DNA from: Stichopus chloronotus
Taxonomy: Eukaryota > Echinodermata > Holothuroidea > Aspidochirotida > Stichopodidae
DNA length: 64,000 bases
NCBI GenBank assembly: GCA_021234535.1
Contig: CM037836.1
Coordinates: 12,631,111 to 12,695,110 of the forward strand
Reading direction: 5' to 3'
The position numbers and the translations under genes were made by a program. The notes below the pieces were generated by a model. The model was not told the origin of the DNA, did no database searches, and worked only from the letters and a program-made list of their open reading frames with translations. Below are positions 51,656-63,560 of this stretch, piece after piece (the first letter of the stretch is position 1; each line of letters opens with the position of its first letter).

Positions 51656-54644
51656 GAATAATGAATAATATTTAACAAAAATTAAAAAAAATAATAAAAA
51701 ATAATATTTTGAATAATAACTCTGGTAAAAGCTAAGGGAACAGACTAAGCATACTATCAAGTGTCGATGATAAACAAATTCAATGTATCAACGAATCCTC
51801 TTTTTTTGTGTGTTTAATGACGTTACGATGAGATCGTTACCCAGTTCCCGGATGTAAATAAATAGCTCAAAATTGACAAGTAGCTCACTTTTTTATTTTG
51901 CAAAATTGTTGGTTACAAAATGTCAGACTAACATCTGTTCAAGTGTGTTGTATTTTTCTATACCCGGAAAGTGTCATGTTCCTCATTTTAACATTTATCA
52001 TCCCAGTTTGTTTTTATTCTATGCACCGGTCGTTGATTTTGAGCTTTGTTCTCAAATGTCCTTATGAAACCTGTTAAGTCGCTGCCCCCCCCCCCCCCCT
52101 TAAAATAAGCTTAAAACGATACAACGATTCTGATAGCCAACGTTTTGTATTTGTACCCCTCAGTCTGATTTTATGGTTGCTATGATGGGATAGAGATAGG
52201 CTGGCGCTTTCACACTTCGATACCTTTCATCACAAAGCATAGATCGTCTCTCACGCGACACCCCACCCCCTATCTTCTTTCCCTCAATCATCCTTTTTCT
52301 CCCAAACCAGCCTTTTACAACTAACTCTTTCCATGTTTGCGTTTTTCTTCTAGGAACTCGGAAACGGGCTAAACTTTGAGAGCTGAAAAACGATATCCGC
52401 ACTCGTTTCAGTCTTGTAAATTGAAGGTCCTCATGCTTATGTAACCGCACGTACCTTGCTCGGTTTTGGTCTGCGTAAATTATGTTACAAAACGTGAAGA
52501 ACGTAATGACGTCATAGAATTAATCCAATTAACTCCATTGACGAAAGTATATCGCTCAAAGACATAAATACATCTCATACCGACCTACTACTTCATTGTC
52601 CATGTACACACGGGGGATCAACTTTGTAATCAGGTTAGGTAATGAAGCGCCTTCAAACTTCGCCATGCAAGGAAACACAAAAGTATTTAGTTTCTGGACT
52701 ATTTTTAATGTGAGTTCTGTTTGCTTGCATAATTGTTTTAAAGAAAGAAAAATGATTACATGAAATTAGCTCATATACTGACGATCCATGCATCGCATCA
52801 AATGGTGTATCCACAGGGTCAGGCTTGATCTTATTTTTATCGTAGTCGATACAATTATTGATGGGAGCAGTCCCGTATTCTCATCGTTTTTGGTATCCAC
52901 CCTTGAGGATTGAGTTACGTAAATCGTCACGGTGGATTCTCGTTTGCTGCGTCGGGGGATCGTAGAGTATCCAGTTAATTTAATAACGCGTAACTCCATA
53001 TAAACTGTTGCAAATAATTCTGCACTGAAATGATAAATCTGATGTTGTAATACTTGATATATGTTTGTTGTTTCTCTATTATTGCTACGGCACTGTTTGA
53101 TGCACCGAGATGGGTGTGCATTGCGAACCGAGACGAAGATGACGTGTTGCATACGTCATTCCATTATTGGTTAGATGTAACTGTCACCTTTTCCCTGTCC
53201 GGTCATTACCCCGATATCCAGAGAAGTCTCATTCGATGGAAGAATTCACAAAATGGCTCGAAAATGTAACTTGGATAATCTATATGAATGTTCGTTTAAG
53301 GGTATCGTCACAAACAACCGTGGAAGTCCATCTGCAACTAAACCTCTGCCTGCATGAAGTGGGTCTATACCTACCTTTAAACTGGCCAATCAACCCTATA
53401 AATTGTTGTTTGAAATGTAGTTTGCGGTGAAGTGGAAACTTGAAATTTACATTGAAAAAGAAAAAATAAACAATGTTCAATTGGAACAGGACATTAGACA
53501 AGAGAAATGTGACACGGAATCAGTTTGTTAATGACTTTGTAATCTATTTTTTCCCCCTGAACTGAAAAAGAAACATTTACAGGAAATGTAACGACGTGAT
53601 AGGCACATTATCGTAAATTGTGATCATATGTGGTCACTCTAACTTCATGACAGGAAAATCAGTAATTAACAACAGAATTTAGATATCAGCTGAAATGCTG
53701 AATAATTTGTCGAATGTTTGATAAATATAATGTCGCCGCAATTACTATTTACAAATTTACGTCGATGAAAAAGAGACGAAAATACGAAAAAAAAATCAAT
53801 TTACAGTTTTCAGTACAAACATGGACAATGCCACACATTCACTGATGTATAAGTATGACTTAATTTCAATAAATGTCTGATAAATTTAGTATCTTTCGTC
53901 GGTTACGGTACAACATTCTTCTTCAGTATTATTCCATAGTAAATTAAACTCTTAACCAATGTTATCAATGTAGTAAAACTATACCGCTGTAACTAGTGAA
54001 TTTACACATCTGTTTGAACTCCACAAAAATGCAAGGACTCTTATGTGGTAACCTATGTAGTGTCACATTTGAACATCTTCCCTGTTGTGGCCTGGCTGTC
54101 ACCATCCTCCCCCCCCCCCCCGCCCCCTTCACGTTTATGTTGGTTCGTAAGAGCGAAAGAGTGCCTGGTGTGGCCATACTCACGACAGAAACTGTAATAT
54201 AATAAAAAGGTGATGAAGTCATCTTCACTTACATATCAGCAAGTACAGTGATAGAGGGGGCTGGGGAATTTGAGCAACCCCCCAGAAAAGACGTACCTTC
54301 GCGGTCGCTGCATTTTTTACCGACCCCCCCCCCCCCCATCTCCGCTCCTGCCCAGAAAAGATTGAGTTTTGGCACTCAGATAAAAAGTTGTGTCCCAGAC
54401 AACCAAATAAGTTACTATAAAAACAAAACAGTTTTATCTTTGTAGCTTTTGCAGAAAGTACTTTGAACGTTCTTGAGCTACTCCGCCGTATATAGAAGCA
54501 GAGAAGCCTACATGAGAGTCCAGCTCTTTCAAGACAGAATGTTAAAACACAGGATTATAAGGCTTTCGTGGTTCACTGCAACCCTACGAGATTTAATTAA
54601 GGAAAATAACTAATTGGAGACAGTAGTATTGTACTTCATTTTAG
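51656..54644. other. No recognised gene
   Basis: Starts with an A/T-only-like stretch (51660-51720) beyond the truncated Penelope relic. Poly-C tracts at 52085-52099, 54109-54121 and 54324-54337. A 128-codon minus-strand frame at 52766-53152 is unrecognised. Confidence 0.4.
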
Positions 54645-54872
54645 CCCGATGAAATGTCTGAATTGTCTATGGGCAAACAGCAGACGTATTTTTACAAATT
54701 CAGTGCTTCAATTAAACGTAAACAAGAAGAACTGAAAAAACGTGAAAGATTCAATTCTCTGCAGACGCCGTATTATGTTTCCGCAATACGAACATTACAG
54801 ATATTACGTTCAGGTGTAACGAAAATAGGTCAAGAGTTATTACACGAGGAAGATGCACTGCTTATTCCGTAA
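54645..54872 (+). CDS. Candidate terminal coding exon, unknown protein
   Basis: An open frame starts directly after an acceptor-like TTCATTTTAG (54635-54644) and runs 75 codons to TAA. The peptide is hydrophilic and balanced, with a basic/acidic run (KRKQEELKKRERF) likely to form a helix or coiled coil, and it ends HEEDALLIP. An ATG at 54654 could also begin a small protein. No family recognised. Its composition and the acceptor exactly at the frame opening favour a real exon over chance; the upstream exons were not found. Confidence 0.3.
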   Translation, partial: PDEMSELSMGKQQTYFYKFSASIKRKQEELKKRERFNSLQTPYYVSAIRTLQILRSGVTKIGQELLHEEDALLIP

Positions 54873-57620
54873 TCGGGCTGTATGCAACAACAAAAAAAAA
54901 CAAACAAACAAACAAACACAAAAATTAAAATCATTTCACGTAACCTACTTCTATCTACCTTATCACCAGACTCCGATCTTTGCACAGTATCATCGCCATC
55001 CGCAATTTTAACCTGGCAAGCGTTATGACAATTTCTAAAACTTTTAAATTTTTAAGAACGTTGATGGAACATGTGACAATATGTGAAGAGAATGAGGACA
55101 TTATGTGAAAATACCATGCTTAAAAACACTTTTTACATCTCTTTCCCACTTTCTGTCGACCGACTCACCATTAAGGCACAAGTGCACGCGTTTAAATGGT
55201 TTACTTTGTATGTAATAGGCTACAGATTACAGTTTTCAACTTCGTCCAAGTCAGGGAATTATTACAAACTTAGTTTTATATTTATATTTTAAAATAAAAA
55301 TGCATTCACTGAATGAAGTCCCCAAAATTTTAGAAGAATCAATCTTTGGTACGATTGGCAATTTGTGCTGCATCAATTTGAAGAGGTTCATATACCTCTA
55401 ACCTGCATCCTTCGAGACTCGGGGATGCAAGTCCCTTGTTTGGGTAGGGGACCAAACTGATGGTGCGCTGCTGCCACGAGGGAGGGTTTTAAGGGCGGAG
55501 ACACTTCCTCCTCCTCCTCGGAACATTTTCCTGCAAGTGAAGGCTCTCAGATGGAACTTGATGCGACAAACGTGTGCCATTTTGGAATTGCAAAAAAAAA
55601 AAAAAAAAATTCTTTGTCCTCAGTATAAAATATAAATAACATTTTTTGTCCACCTTTTGGAGGGACCATGGCCTCCGTTGTTTCCCTTGGCTATCCCAGT
55701 GTGCTGGGAAACATTTTATATCAATTTAATATCAAGTTTTAAGGATGAATGACTCCTCAGTAGCGACAATACATTTTTCTGCCGTCTTAGGTTAAGATGT
55801 CATTAAATTTCACTGAGAAACGATTTTAGCATGATGTAACCGTTTATCTTGGCAAACATGTATATGCTTTTTGGACCTTGAAAATTATTTCAGACAACTT
55901 TTTGGTAGAAGTCATCATTTACAAGTCCCACTATGTTTCTAAATATACAAAATATGATGGCTACAAAAATAACGAAATTTTCTTTCTCTTTCATGGTTAA
56001 TAATTTACAATTTTGCTATGATACTCGATCTCCATACTTAATAAAGAACGAAAAATTTCAAGAGTACACCTCCGTACATCAGAGAATATGTCCTTAAAGG
56101 GTATGCCCGAGTAGACACTTCATTGTTGAACAATGTCAACAAATTTTGGTAATGTGTTTACACTGAAATACATTCTGCGTTTTGGAGGGTTTTTGGTCCT
56201 GTTTTACTTTCCGACTCCCTTAACAAATCTTTACAAACCTCTAAAACATTCAGGTGAAGGCGCACGTTGGAAATAATTTAATGATAAGGGGCTATACCTG
56301 GGTTAAAAAATTTGAAATTTTGTTTACACCGCAGATGGAAGATTGCCGGCTTTGCATTAGTAAACAACTAATCGTTCATCGTGATTTTTCGATTTAATCT
56401 GATCCAGTACGTCCAACCCAACCGCTTATTCTCACATCAAATGAAGCACCCTTTTCGTGAAGCATTAGAAAATGAAGATGTCGATAAGAAGCTTTATCTA
56501 GTAAGAAAAGAAAATGAATGTGTAGGAAGTAGATGATTCCGAAAAAGCAAGTCCATAAATAGATCTCGTAAATACGTAACCGTTTGTTGTGTAAGTTCCC
56601 TACTCAGTCCCAATTTCAAGTCGCGTATTTTAGTCCCCCAAATCAATGGTGTCCACATATTTCCCTTTGCTTAAAGATTAGTGTTAGTATTCAAATCACT
56701 TCCAGGATAAGTCATTTAAAATTCAATCGACAGGGTGGCGACGGAAATAAATAAAAGTGTTGACATTTCTCTGTGTGGAATGACAAGTTTTTAAACTCTT
56801 TGTGGAGATTCTTGTTTGAGATATCTATACTCTTCGTTTAACCCTCGTCGTGTCCTCGCTGGAGGAAACATTTCGATCAGTGTGCTATAGCTGGTGATTA
56901 TGATAAAGGAAAAATAAGGTATTCATGGCGAACTAACAAAGTGCTGAACATGAACACAGATACGTCTAATTAGAGAGAGAGATTCTTGATACATATTTCA
57001 CCATATACTGTAACATAATAATGTAACGTCATAGTCGCGACCGTGCATGGCCACTTCCGTCTCTTAACGCTCCTTGCACAAATAGGAGATACCTTTTGGA
57101 AATTACCATGCACATCTCTGTGACACATGTAATACAAACGAATACATTCACCTCGTCAAATGGGATTGAGGACATTTCAACTAATCTTTGCTGCAAAATA
57201 CTTTTCGATAGACCACCAGAAATAAGAACATTGACCTAATATTTCCAACAAAGACTTGAAATGTTGAGAGAGAGAGAGAGAGAGAATCCCTGCTGACACT
57301 TTCCAGCAGTGTTTCTTGGCAACACAAAATGCTTACTGACATTTTAGGTCCTCTTTCATCACTGAATTGAACAAAGTAAGGTGGTAACAACCTTTAGAGT
57401 AGACGGCAAGAGTTCATTGAATCTTTGTCATTGAAATTGTCTGCGTGCGATGCAACATAAAAAGCCAGTCATTGAACTCAGTCTACTTCTTAGCAACCCC
57501 ATTTATACAATCAAGTATAGTGCACGAAATGCTTTGACAATTTTTGTTTTGTTCCCTGGAATTGGCCACACGATCGTCTCCGTTTGAGAAGTTATCCCAG
57601 AAAATATTAATATGCCCTCG
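54873..57620. other. Downstream flank of the receptor, no recognised gene
   Basis: Includes an A-rich (CAAA)n stretch at 54891-54920 and a 17-A run at about 55591-55609. Nothing codes convincingly. Confidence 0.4.
57266..57285. repeat. (GA)n microsatellite
   Basis: Ten GA units, downstream of the receptor gene on its own strand sense. Confidence 0.95.
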
Positions 57621-57626
57621 TTTATT
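57621..57626 (-). promoter_or_regulatory. Possible poly(A) signal AATAAA for the receptor gene
   Basis: On the minus strand AATAAA lies about 25 nt after the receptor stop codon. This is a valid hexamer, but it would leave a very short 3' UTR, so a signal further downstream may be the one used. Confidence 0.3.
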
Positions 57627-57650
57627 CATTACGCTATTTTGTTTTTGTTT

Positions 57651-58763
57651 TTAATCACCGTTGCGTTGTGGAGAATCATGTTGGTTGTGGTTAGACGTAG
57701 CTGAATTAGATCGAAGTGTCATCATGGTGAACGATTTAGCGCTCACCCACTGGTGTTTGGGTAAAAAAGGACACCCGGTCAAGAGGATGCGAACCTTCCT
57801 CCGGTAATTTGAACTCACGGCGTACAGCAGTATGGGATTCGTGCAAGAGGAAAGCAGACCACAGAAATACGAAATATCTAAGAGAAAGTACATGAACGAA
57901 TTTTCAAACAACTGCGGGACTTTTTCCTCGGGAGCAAACTCGAATATCAGTGAGCTCACGTAGTAGGGCAACCAGAGCACAGCGAAGAGAATCGCAGCCA
58001 GCAAAATGACGAAAGCGAGTCGATTCCTAGAGTTTTGGCGTCTATCGGCGGCCCCTCGCATGCTCCCTCTGATGTGACCTGTGTCACGCACCAATACAAT
58101 GGCAGTGAGAGTATATAATACGAAGACGGCGATAAACGGCAACAGGTACACCGCGAAGAACAACACCAGGAGGTAGTATTTATAGTGGACTTCTTGAAAC
58201 GGCAGGAAACACTCTCCGCAAATTCCAATGTTGGCCCATACCATAGCCGGAAGCGAGAACAGGAAAGATACGAACCAGATTGAGGCAGCGATGGCGAGAG
58301 TTCTCATCCCTGCGTGCCGCCAACCGGCGTGCCTGCGGCTGAAAGGCCTGGCTATCGCCTCGTACCTGTCATAGCTAAGCGCCGCAAAAGTCAAAACAGA
58401 GACACCTTGGGTGATGAACTGTGACGATTTGACGAGCTTGCAAAGGAAGAGAGGAACGGTCCATACTCCCTTAAGGTAAAAGACGACGAGGTCCGGCACG
58501 ACAAATATCAAAAGCAGTAGGTCCCCTAGCGACATATTGATAATCAATAAGTTAGGAGGTGTCCTCATGTCTTTATGAAAAATAGAAATGATAATCAGAC
58601 TGCCATTTCCGACGACTCCAATCACAAATACAATAAGAAGGAAAATGGGTGTGGATGACGACAAATCATCGGTGCTATTGTCACAAAAACCCACCATAGA
58701 ATTATTATTATTATTATTATGATATTCAACGTCGAATGGGTCACTGGAGGAGTAATCGGCCAT
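57651..58763 (-). CDS. Peptide-type class A GPCR, bombesin/CCHamide/endothelin-receptor-like, single exon
   Basis: A plasma-membrane rhodopsin-class receptor of 370 residues, expected to couple an extracellular peptide to G proteins. Seven hydrophobic segments lie at about residues 39-62, 72-92, 105-130, 154-176, 196-222, 249-273 and 291-315. Class A landmarks are present: N53 in TM1, D81 in TM2 (SLGD), C108 before TM3, DRY at 132-134, W163 and P172 in TM4, P209 in TM5, WLP at 264-266 in TM6, and NPILLY at 309-314 in TM7. NPxxLY followed by S, and the GVSVLTFAALSYDRY stretch, are typical of bombesin, CCHamide and endothelin receptors. C182 or C185 should pair with C108. The N-tail has an asparagine run (about 16-21) and one NST glycosylation site at 29. 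C331 after helix 8 could be palmitoylated. The chosen ATG follows CAAG in a good initiation context and gives a complete N-tail. No intron is needed. Family assignment is firm to the group; the ligand is unknown. Confidence 0.95.
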   Translation of the reverse strand: MADYSSSDPFDVEYHNNNNNNSMVGFCDNSTDDLSSSTPIFLLIVFVIGVVGNGSLIIISIFHKDMRTPPNLLIINMSLGDLLLLIFVVPDLVVFYLKGVWTVPLFLCKLVKSSQFITQGVSVLTFAALSYDRYEAIARPFSRRHAGWRHAGMRTLAIAASIWFVSFLFSLPAMVWANIGICGECFLPFQEVHYKYYLLVLFFAVYLLPFIAVFVLYTLTAIVLVRDTGHIRGSMRGAADRRQNSRNRLAFVILLAAILFAVLWLPYYVSSLIFEFAPEEKVPQLFENSFMYFLLDISYFCGLLSSCTNPILLYAVSSNYRRKVRILLTGCPFLPKHQWVSAKSFTMMTLRSNSATSNHNQHDSPQRNGD

Positions 58764-59388
58764 CTTGAAACAAAGTTTCCAGCAAAGGTAGACTTAATGT
58801 TGCAAATCTGCATTCATTTATTTCGAGTAATGCGTGATCCAAACCACCCTATTCCCTAATCATGCTTTCGCTTACATGTAAGGGCAGTTGGCTGTTTCGT
58901 TGAAGCGTCCACGACTAATGGAATGTTCTTAGCTGTTGTTGTGTGTAGGATGACGGACTATGGAATGATACAGATTGGCGATGAACGTCTTTATTTTCAT
59001 CCAGAATGCATGAGTACCCCCAGAAGAGCCTGAAAGTGGAAGAAGAAAGCAAAAAATACCATTTACCATTCTATACCATTGGTTCTCAGAATGAACGAAC
59101 AAATAATTAGTCTAAACATAGTAAGGAGCACAATGCAACTCAAAATAATGTTATAATTATTATATGATTATATAAATATATATTATATACAATATATTAT
59201 TTTGGTAATTGACCGCCAGATATAAGGTGTTAAGCTGTCCTTACTGGACATTCTTTCGACCTAAAATATAAAGAAAGTACATGAGAAGATGCCCTGAGGT
59301 TAGCCGCATGTTGCACCTACGTTTCAAGTGCGTAAATGTGACTACTCGACCAATCATGCACAGCCCAAAACCGAGAATATTTGTTTTT
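58764..59388. other. Upstream flank of the receptor gene, no recognised element
   Basis: This is the 5' side of the minus-strand receptor gene. The bases just before the ATG read TTTGTTTCAAG, which could be 5' UTR or, less likely, a splice acceptor ending in AAG. I see no clear TATA box or coding exon. An AT-rich stretch at about 59150-59205 precedes the TTAA element. Confidence 0.4.
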
Positions 59389-60156
59389 TTAAAGGTCGCG
59401 TGACATGAAAATGACATTTTTGAGTATTGGATGTATTAATTTATTGAAAATTTTGAAAGTAGCCCCATATTTCATTAACTTTCATCACGTATTGACAATT
59501 TAAAGGTGGAATATGAGTTGTACTGGCAATCGCGTAGTCATCTACGTTTGTTCTTTGTGTTGCTGGGAAGATAAAGTGGGGGAAAGATCACTTGGCACAA
59601 AATTTGAAACTCGTCGTCCAGATATTGGAATATGAAAATTGTCTTGACAGTTCTGTTGGCCCCTCCAAATTTAAACTTTTCAAGATAACATTGCAGTTAA
59701 TCAATGTTACTTGAAATCAAACAGGCCAAAGGAATGAATATCTATGTATGAAAAATAGGGCTTAAACAATATTTTTTCTGTAGTGACTATGACATACCCT
59801 GTGTAATTTAATTTTCCCTGACAAATTTTCAACTCATATTCCAGCTTTAACAGGCAGATTCATGTCTCACATCTGTTCATGAATAAACGTTGGTTAAAAA
59901 TGCAAATTTTTGACGTCAAAAGATGGGCTCGTGGGATGTCTTACTTTATCATTTGTTTGCTTAGCGTTAGTTCAGTTATGTATACGTCCGGGGGGGGTTA
60001 CTTTGAAAAATATATTTTCTTTTCGAAAATATCAGTAAAAACGGTAATAAATAAAATATCAGAAACCTGTAATAAAGCTGAACAAAATTAAAACGGATTG
60101 TTATTCAGGGTTTCACTCTGCAACTTCTAAAGGAAGCCATGTCCCACGACCTTTAA
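59389..60156. mobile_element. TTAA-flanked MITE, family 1, copy 3, interrupted by a nested element
   Basis: The left border is TTAA (59389-59392) followed by AGGTCGCGTGACATG. The right border is CATGTCCCACGACCT followed by TTAA (60153-60156). Internal blocks match copies 1 and 2, for example CATGAATAAACGTTGG near 59879 and GGTAATAAATAAA near 60050. The unit is 768 bp against 560 bp for copy 1. The extra length is the insertion at 59504-59846, partly offset by internal deletions. A G-run at about 59990-59997 is specific to this copy. Confidence 0.8.
59504..59846. mobile_element. Nested TTAA-flanked MITE, family 2, inside family 1 copy 3
   Basis: A 343-bp unit with perfect 17-bp inverted ends: AGGTGGAATATGAGTTG at the left and CAACTCATATTCCAGCT at the right, one mismatch (GGTGG versus the complement of CCAGC). 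TTAA duplications lie at 59500-59503 and 59847-59850. It sits where copies 1 and 2 of family 1 read ATTTACAGGC, so the empty site is visible in the other copies. The internal part from about 59653 to 59800 is also found, diverged, at 11146-11294. No ORF. It probably moved by a piggyBac-like transposase supplied elsewhere. Confidence 0.82.
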
Positions 60157-63100
60157 GGGTCTTCTTTGTTCTTTAGCGATGCAAAAACAACGCACTGATA
60201 TTAAAAAAAAACAACTTGTGATTATGCATTCAATGTATTCATTAACATGTCTGTAGTAGTAACAAACCTTCACCTTTTAAATCTACATATACTTAGAACG
60301 TGAATGTCTCAAATATATGAATATGGAACTGAATTCATTACTTTTCCATGTTATAAGTCAGTATATGATAAAAGTGAAATGCTGTTTTGGAATACACTTA
60401 ACGTTTTTATTTCGTGTCAAATATAAACACGTTTTCAGTTTCTTCCAATTCTGGAAAATTGGTCTTACAGTTATCTTTCTGCCAGCCTTTCTCGTTGATA
60501 ATGTTAGTGGCATCTTCGTTAATTTCAGTTAATTTCAGAATTGAAGTATTTGTCTGACTTTTGTCTGAAGACGTCGAAGTACGAAAGTCGTGATTGCATC
60601 AAACGCCGCTTCCCTCAACGCATTCGACGTGCTTTAATAAACCTGTGAACATTGCTTATTATACTGTCGTGGATGTACATACATCAGTATGCGACAGAAT
60701 GAATTGACTGTACAAAATATGACACATCGTGTACATTCTCGTCTCTATCTGATATATCTTCTCAACTTCAATTTCTTTTTTCTTTTGAAGAAAATCGAAG
60801 ACAACTGTCGTGCCCTTCTCTTAAAAAAAAGCAGCTAAGTGGGTCACCTTCCTTCAGGTTGTCAACCTGACATCTTTAACGAAAAAAATAATGTTCTGTT
60901 CACCTGCATCAATTCCCTAGAAATCAATCAAACAAACTACTTTGAGGTTTTAAATATAAACAAGTTTCTCGATGAAGATAAATGGATGTCTGACTCTTCT
61001 AAATGGGTTACTGGACTCTAAATTAACCCCATCTTTCAAGTTCAAATCATTGTTTTCCTTCCAAAGTCACCTCTTACAGAAGAGAAATTATCCTCCTTTT
61101 GTCAGACATTTGAAACCGTTACAAGTGCGATTAACCTCATACACCTGTCTTCATTGGTCACTTTACACCCCAAAAAACAACTTTAATCTTACAATCGTTA
61201 TACTATTAGAGGCCCTCTGTAGAAGCAGAAAAGAAACCTGTAAAAACAATGACAAAAAAATTTAAGGTAAAACCGATTCCACTTAATTTCTCACAGGTGC
61301 CTCATTAAGGGAATGCCAGGGATCCCAAATGGTGTGATTTACATAAACAAAGCCAACGATAAGTTCTTATAAAAGAAGTGCTATGGTAGTAATTCAACGA
61401 AGTATCGCCCATGAAAGAAGTAATGTTAAGACAATTTGTCGTAATGAAAAGTTATTTACCAACAGTACCACATGTTGTTACAAATAAGCAAAAGTCTCAA
61501 AAGGAGCACGTGACTTGACATTGTTTGGACTTAAAAAAATCGTCTTTTTCTTTCCCTTCAATTTGTCTTTGCGGTTTTCTTGAACATTGCCTGTGATTTA
61601 CAAAGAGTCAAATTAAAATGAGCCACAAAGATAATGTTGTTCAGTGTCGTCAAAGCATTATTTTATCATCTTTCCTGTTCACGTATGAAGTGATACATCG
61701 ATTATCGATCAATATCTGATCGCTTGTCAGTGTCAAAAAAAAAATAAACCAACGATAGTTTATCTTTTGACGACAATACGTAACAAACATCAGGAATGAC
61801 TTGTCTATTTAATTTTCGTTTTCCGCTCGTTGCGAATGCCGTGTGTCGGCATTACCTCACGTACTGTCTGTTGAGAAATTGAGATGGGGAATTTCGGAGA
61901 TTTTCTATACTTTATACTATCGTCTGCAACAGATTCACTGCTCCATCATCAAATGATGTTTACCCCAATGGCTGGTCAACGTTTTTGAATGTGTAATATG
62001 GACAATGGCAATCGAATTTTCTGTCATGGTGTTACATATTTTACCCAAACTTTAGCGCTATCGTTGGTAGGTTATCCGTGGAAATCCGTACCCATTTGTA
62101 AACTACATTTGACCGAGTCGCGAAAGTGGAATACGACCGCCAAAAGCCTGGTCTCCGGAAATCTGGATTGAAAAGATTTCTTAGGATTTGCAAAGGGACA
62201 AGTATAGAAAGGTTACATTTACCTCTCAATACGTTACTAAAGAAATATGACTATCCGCGATCGCGTGGTACATAGTAACGAGTTTGCACAAAGACTATCA
62301 CGTGACAAATGTGTCTTATTTGGTGTGGAGTTGAACGTGGTGAATGCAACGTAAACCATTAAATATTAAAACTTGAATTACGTGTCTTCTGACCACAAGG
62401 CCATTCACCTTTTGCAAATTGGTGTTTAAATATTGTGATTATCTCGGCGACATATTGACATCCCGCGTGGTGCTTTCAGAACCTGTTGGCTATTCCACGA
62501 GGTATGCTTCCATAAAGGATGACCGTCTGCAATAATTTCATACCTCATTAACGGTCGATAAACGCATACGAAGGACAGGACATATCAATGATTGTGGCCT
62601 TGCATAGGGTTAATGAGGAAATCACCTTGAAAAGTATCTGCAATGTATCAACTTACAAAAGTTACTGACATCTTCCGTCGTGAGCGACCGAGTCGGGACA
62701 ATCTGAACCATTCTCCGAAGGTTTGAGGACGTCTTGACGGATTTTGGTGCATGTTAAGGTCCATTTCGTAAAGAAAGAGGACGTGATGAGTTTGATCGGT
62801 TTCTTTATTCCAGCATAAGTATCGAAATTTCCAAACGGAAATATCATGGACAAAATAAAAAGAGTAGTCCGACGGTGCTATCATAGTATTACGAAACTGT
62901 ATAAGGCATGCCATGTCTCCTCCGCGCAAAAGAAATTCATTCACATGCATACTTGTGAAAAGGGAATTACACAAAGTCCAGTCTCAAAATTGAAAGAGAA
63001 ATATGGATCTTTCAGAGACTGAACAAAGACACTGACAGGCAGGGCGGTAAACTTACCAAATATTGAACTAAGCGGCGGTAAAATTTATTACATTTTTGTT

Positions 63101-63270
63101 TTTTGTTTTTGGGGGGTCCAAAACATGGTCCTACGGAAGCATAAAAGTGCCGTCAAGATAAGAATACCTTTGTCTTTATCTTGGCAATTTTCTTCAAAAT
63201 GTCTATAGATCACAAGAAAATATTACATCGATACCGTACAATGATCCATTGTTTAGTTATGGTATTTGAA
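60157..63270. other. No recognised gene
   Basis: Short frames only. CAGGTTGTCAACCTG (near 60856) is a small palindrome. A 108-codon minus-strand frame at 62648-62974 is arginine-rich at its end but unrecognised. Confidence 0.4.
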
Positions 63271-63560
63271 CAATAAAAAGTTTTCTGCAAAATGTTCCAA
63301 TTACAACTTATCATATCTTGTCATTTAAATGAGTTACTGCAAAATGACCACAAATTCACCTTACTCTAAATTTGACAATTCAACACTTTTCCACAAAATG
63401 TCCTAATGAAAACTTATCGTATCATGTCACGACTGGTCACTTCTTTTGGGAATGAACAATTAAAACATTTTCTGCAAAAAGTTTAAATGGCAACTAATTA
63501 CATCTTGTCAATTCAACAATTGCTGCAAAATGTTGACTTGATCACTACGTAAGAATTTTG
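63271..63560. repeat. Degenerate tandem repeat, ~80-105 bp units
   Basis: Three to four diverged units share CAATnnAAnA, TTTTCTGCAAAATGTT and ACTTATCATATCTTGTCA. Unit starts are near 63271, 63376 and 63457, with a partial one near 63518. Non-coding. Confidence 0.55.

Noticed and set aside
57956..58228. 90-codon minus-strand frame inside the receptor gene
   Set aside because: It is an alternative frame of the receptor coding sequence.
60560..60595. CTGAAGACGTCGAAGTACGAAAGTC, similar to a hammerhead core or retroelement end hairpin
   Set aside because: Stem II pairs only three bases and the cleavage-site strand is not identifiable.
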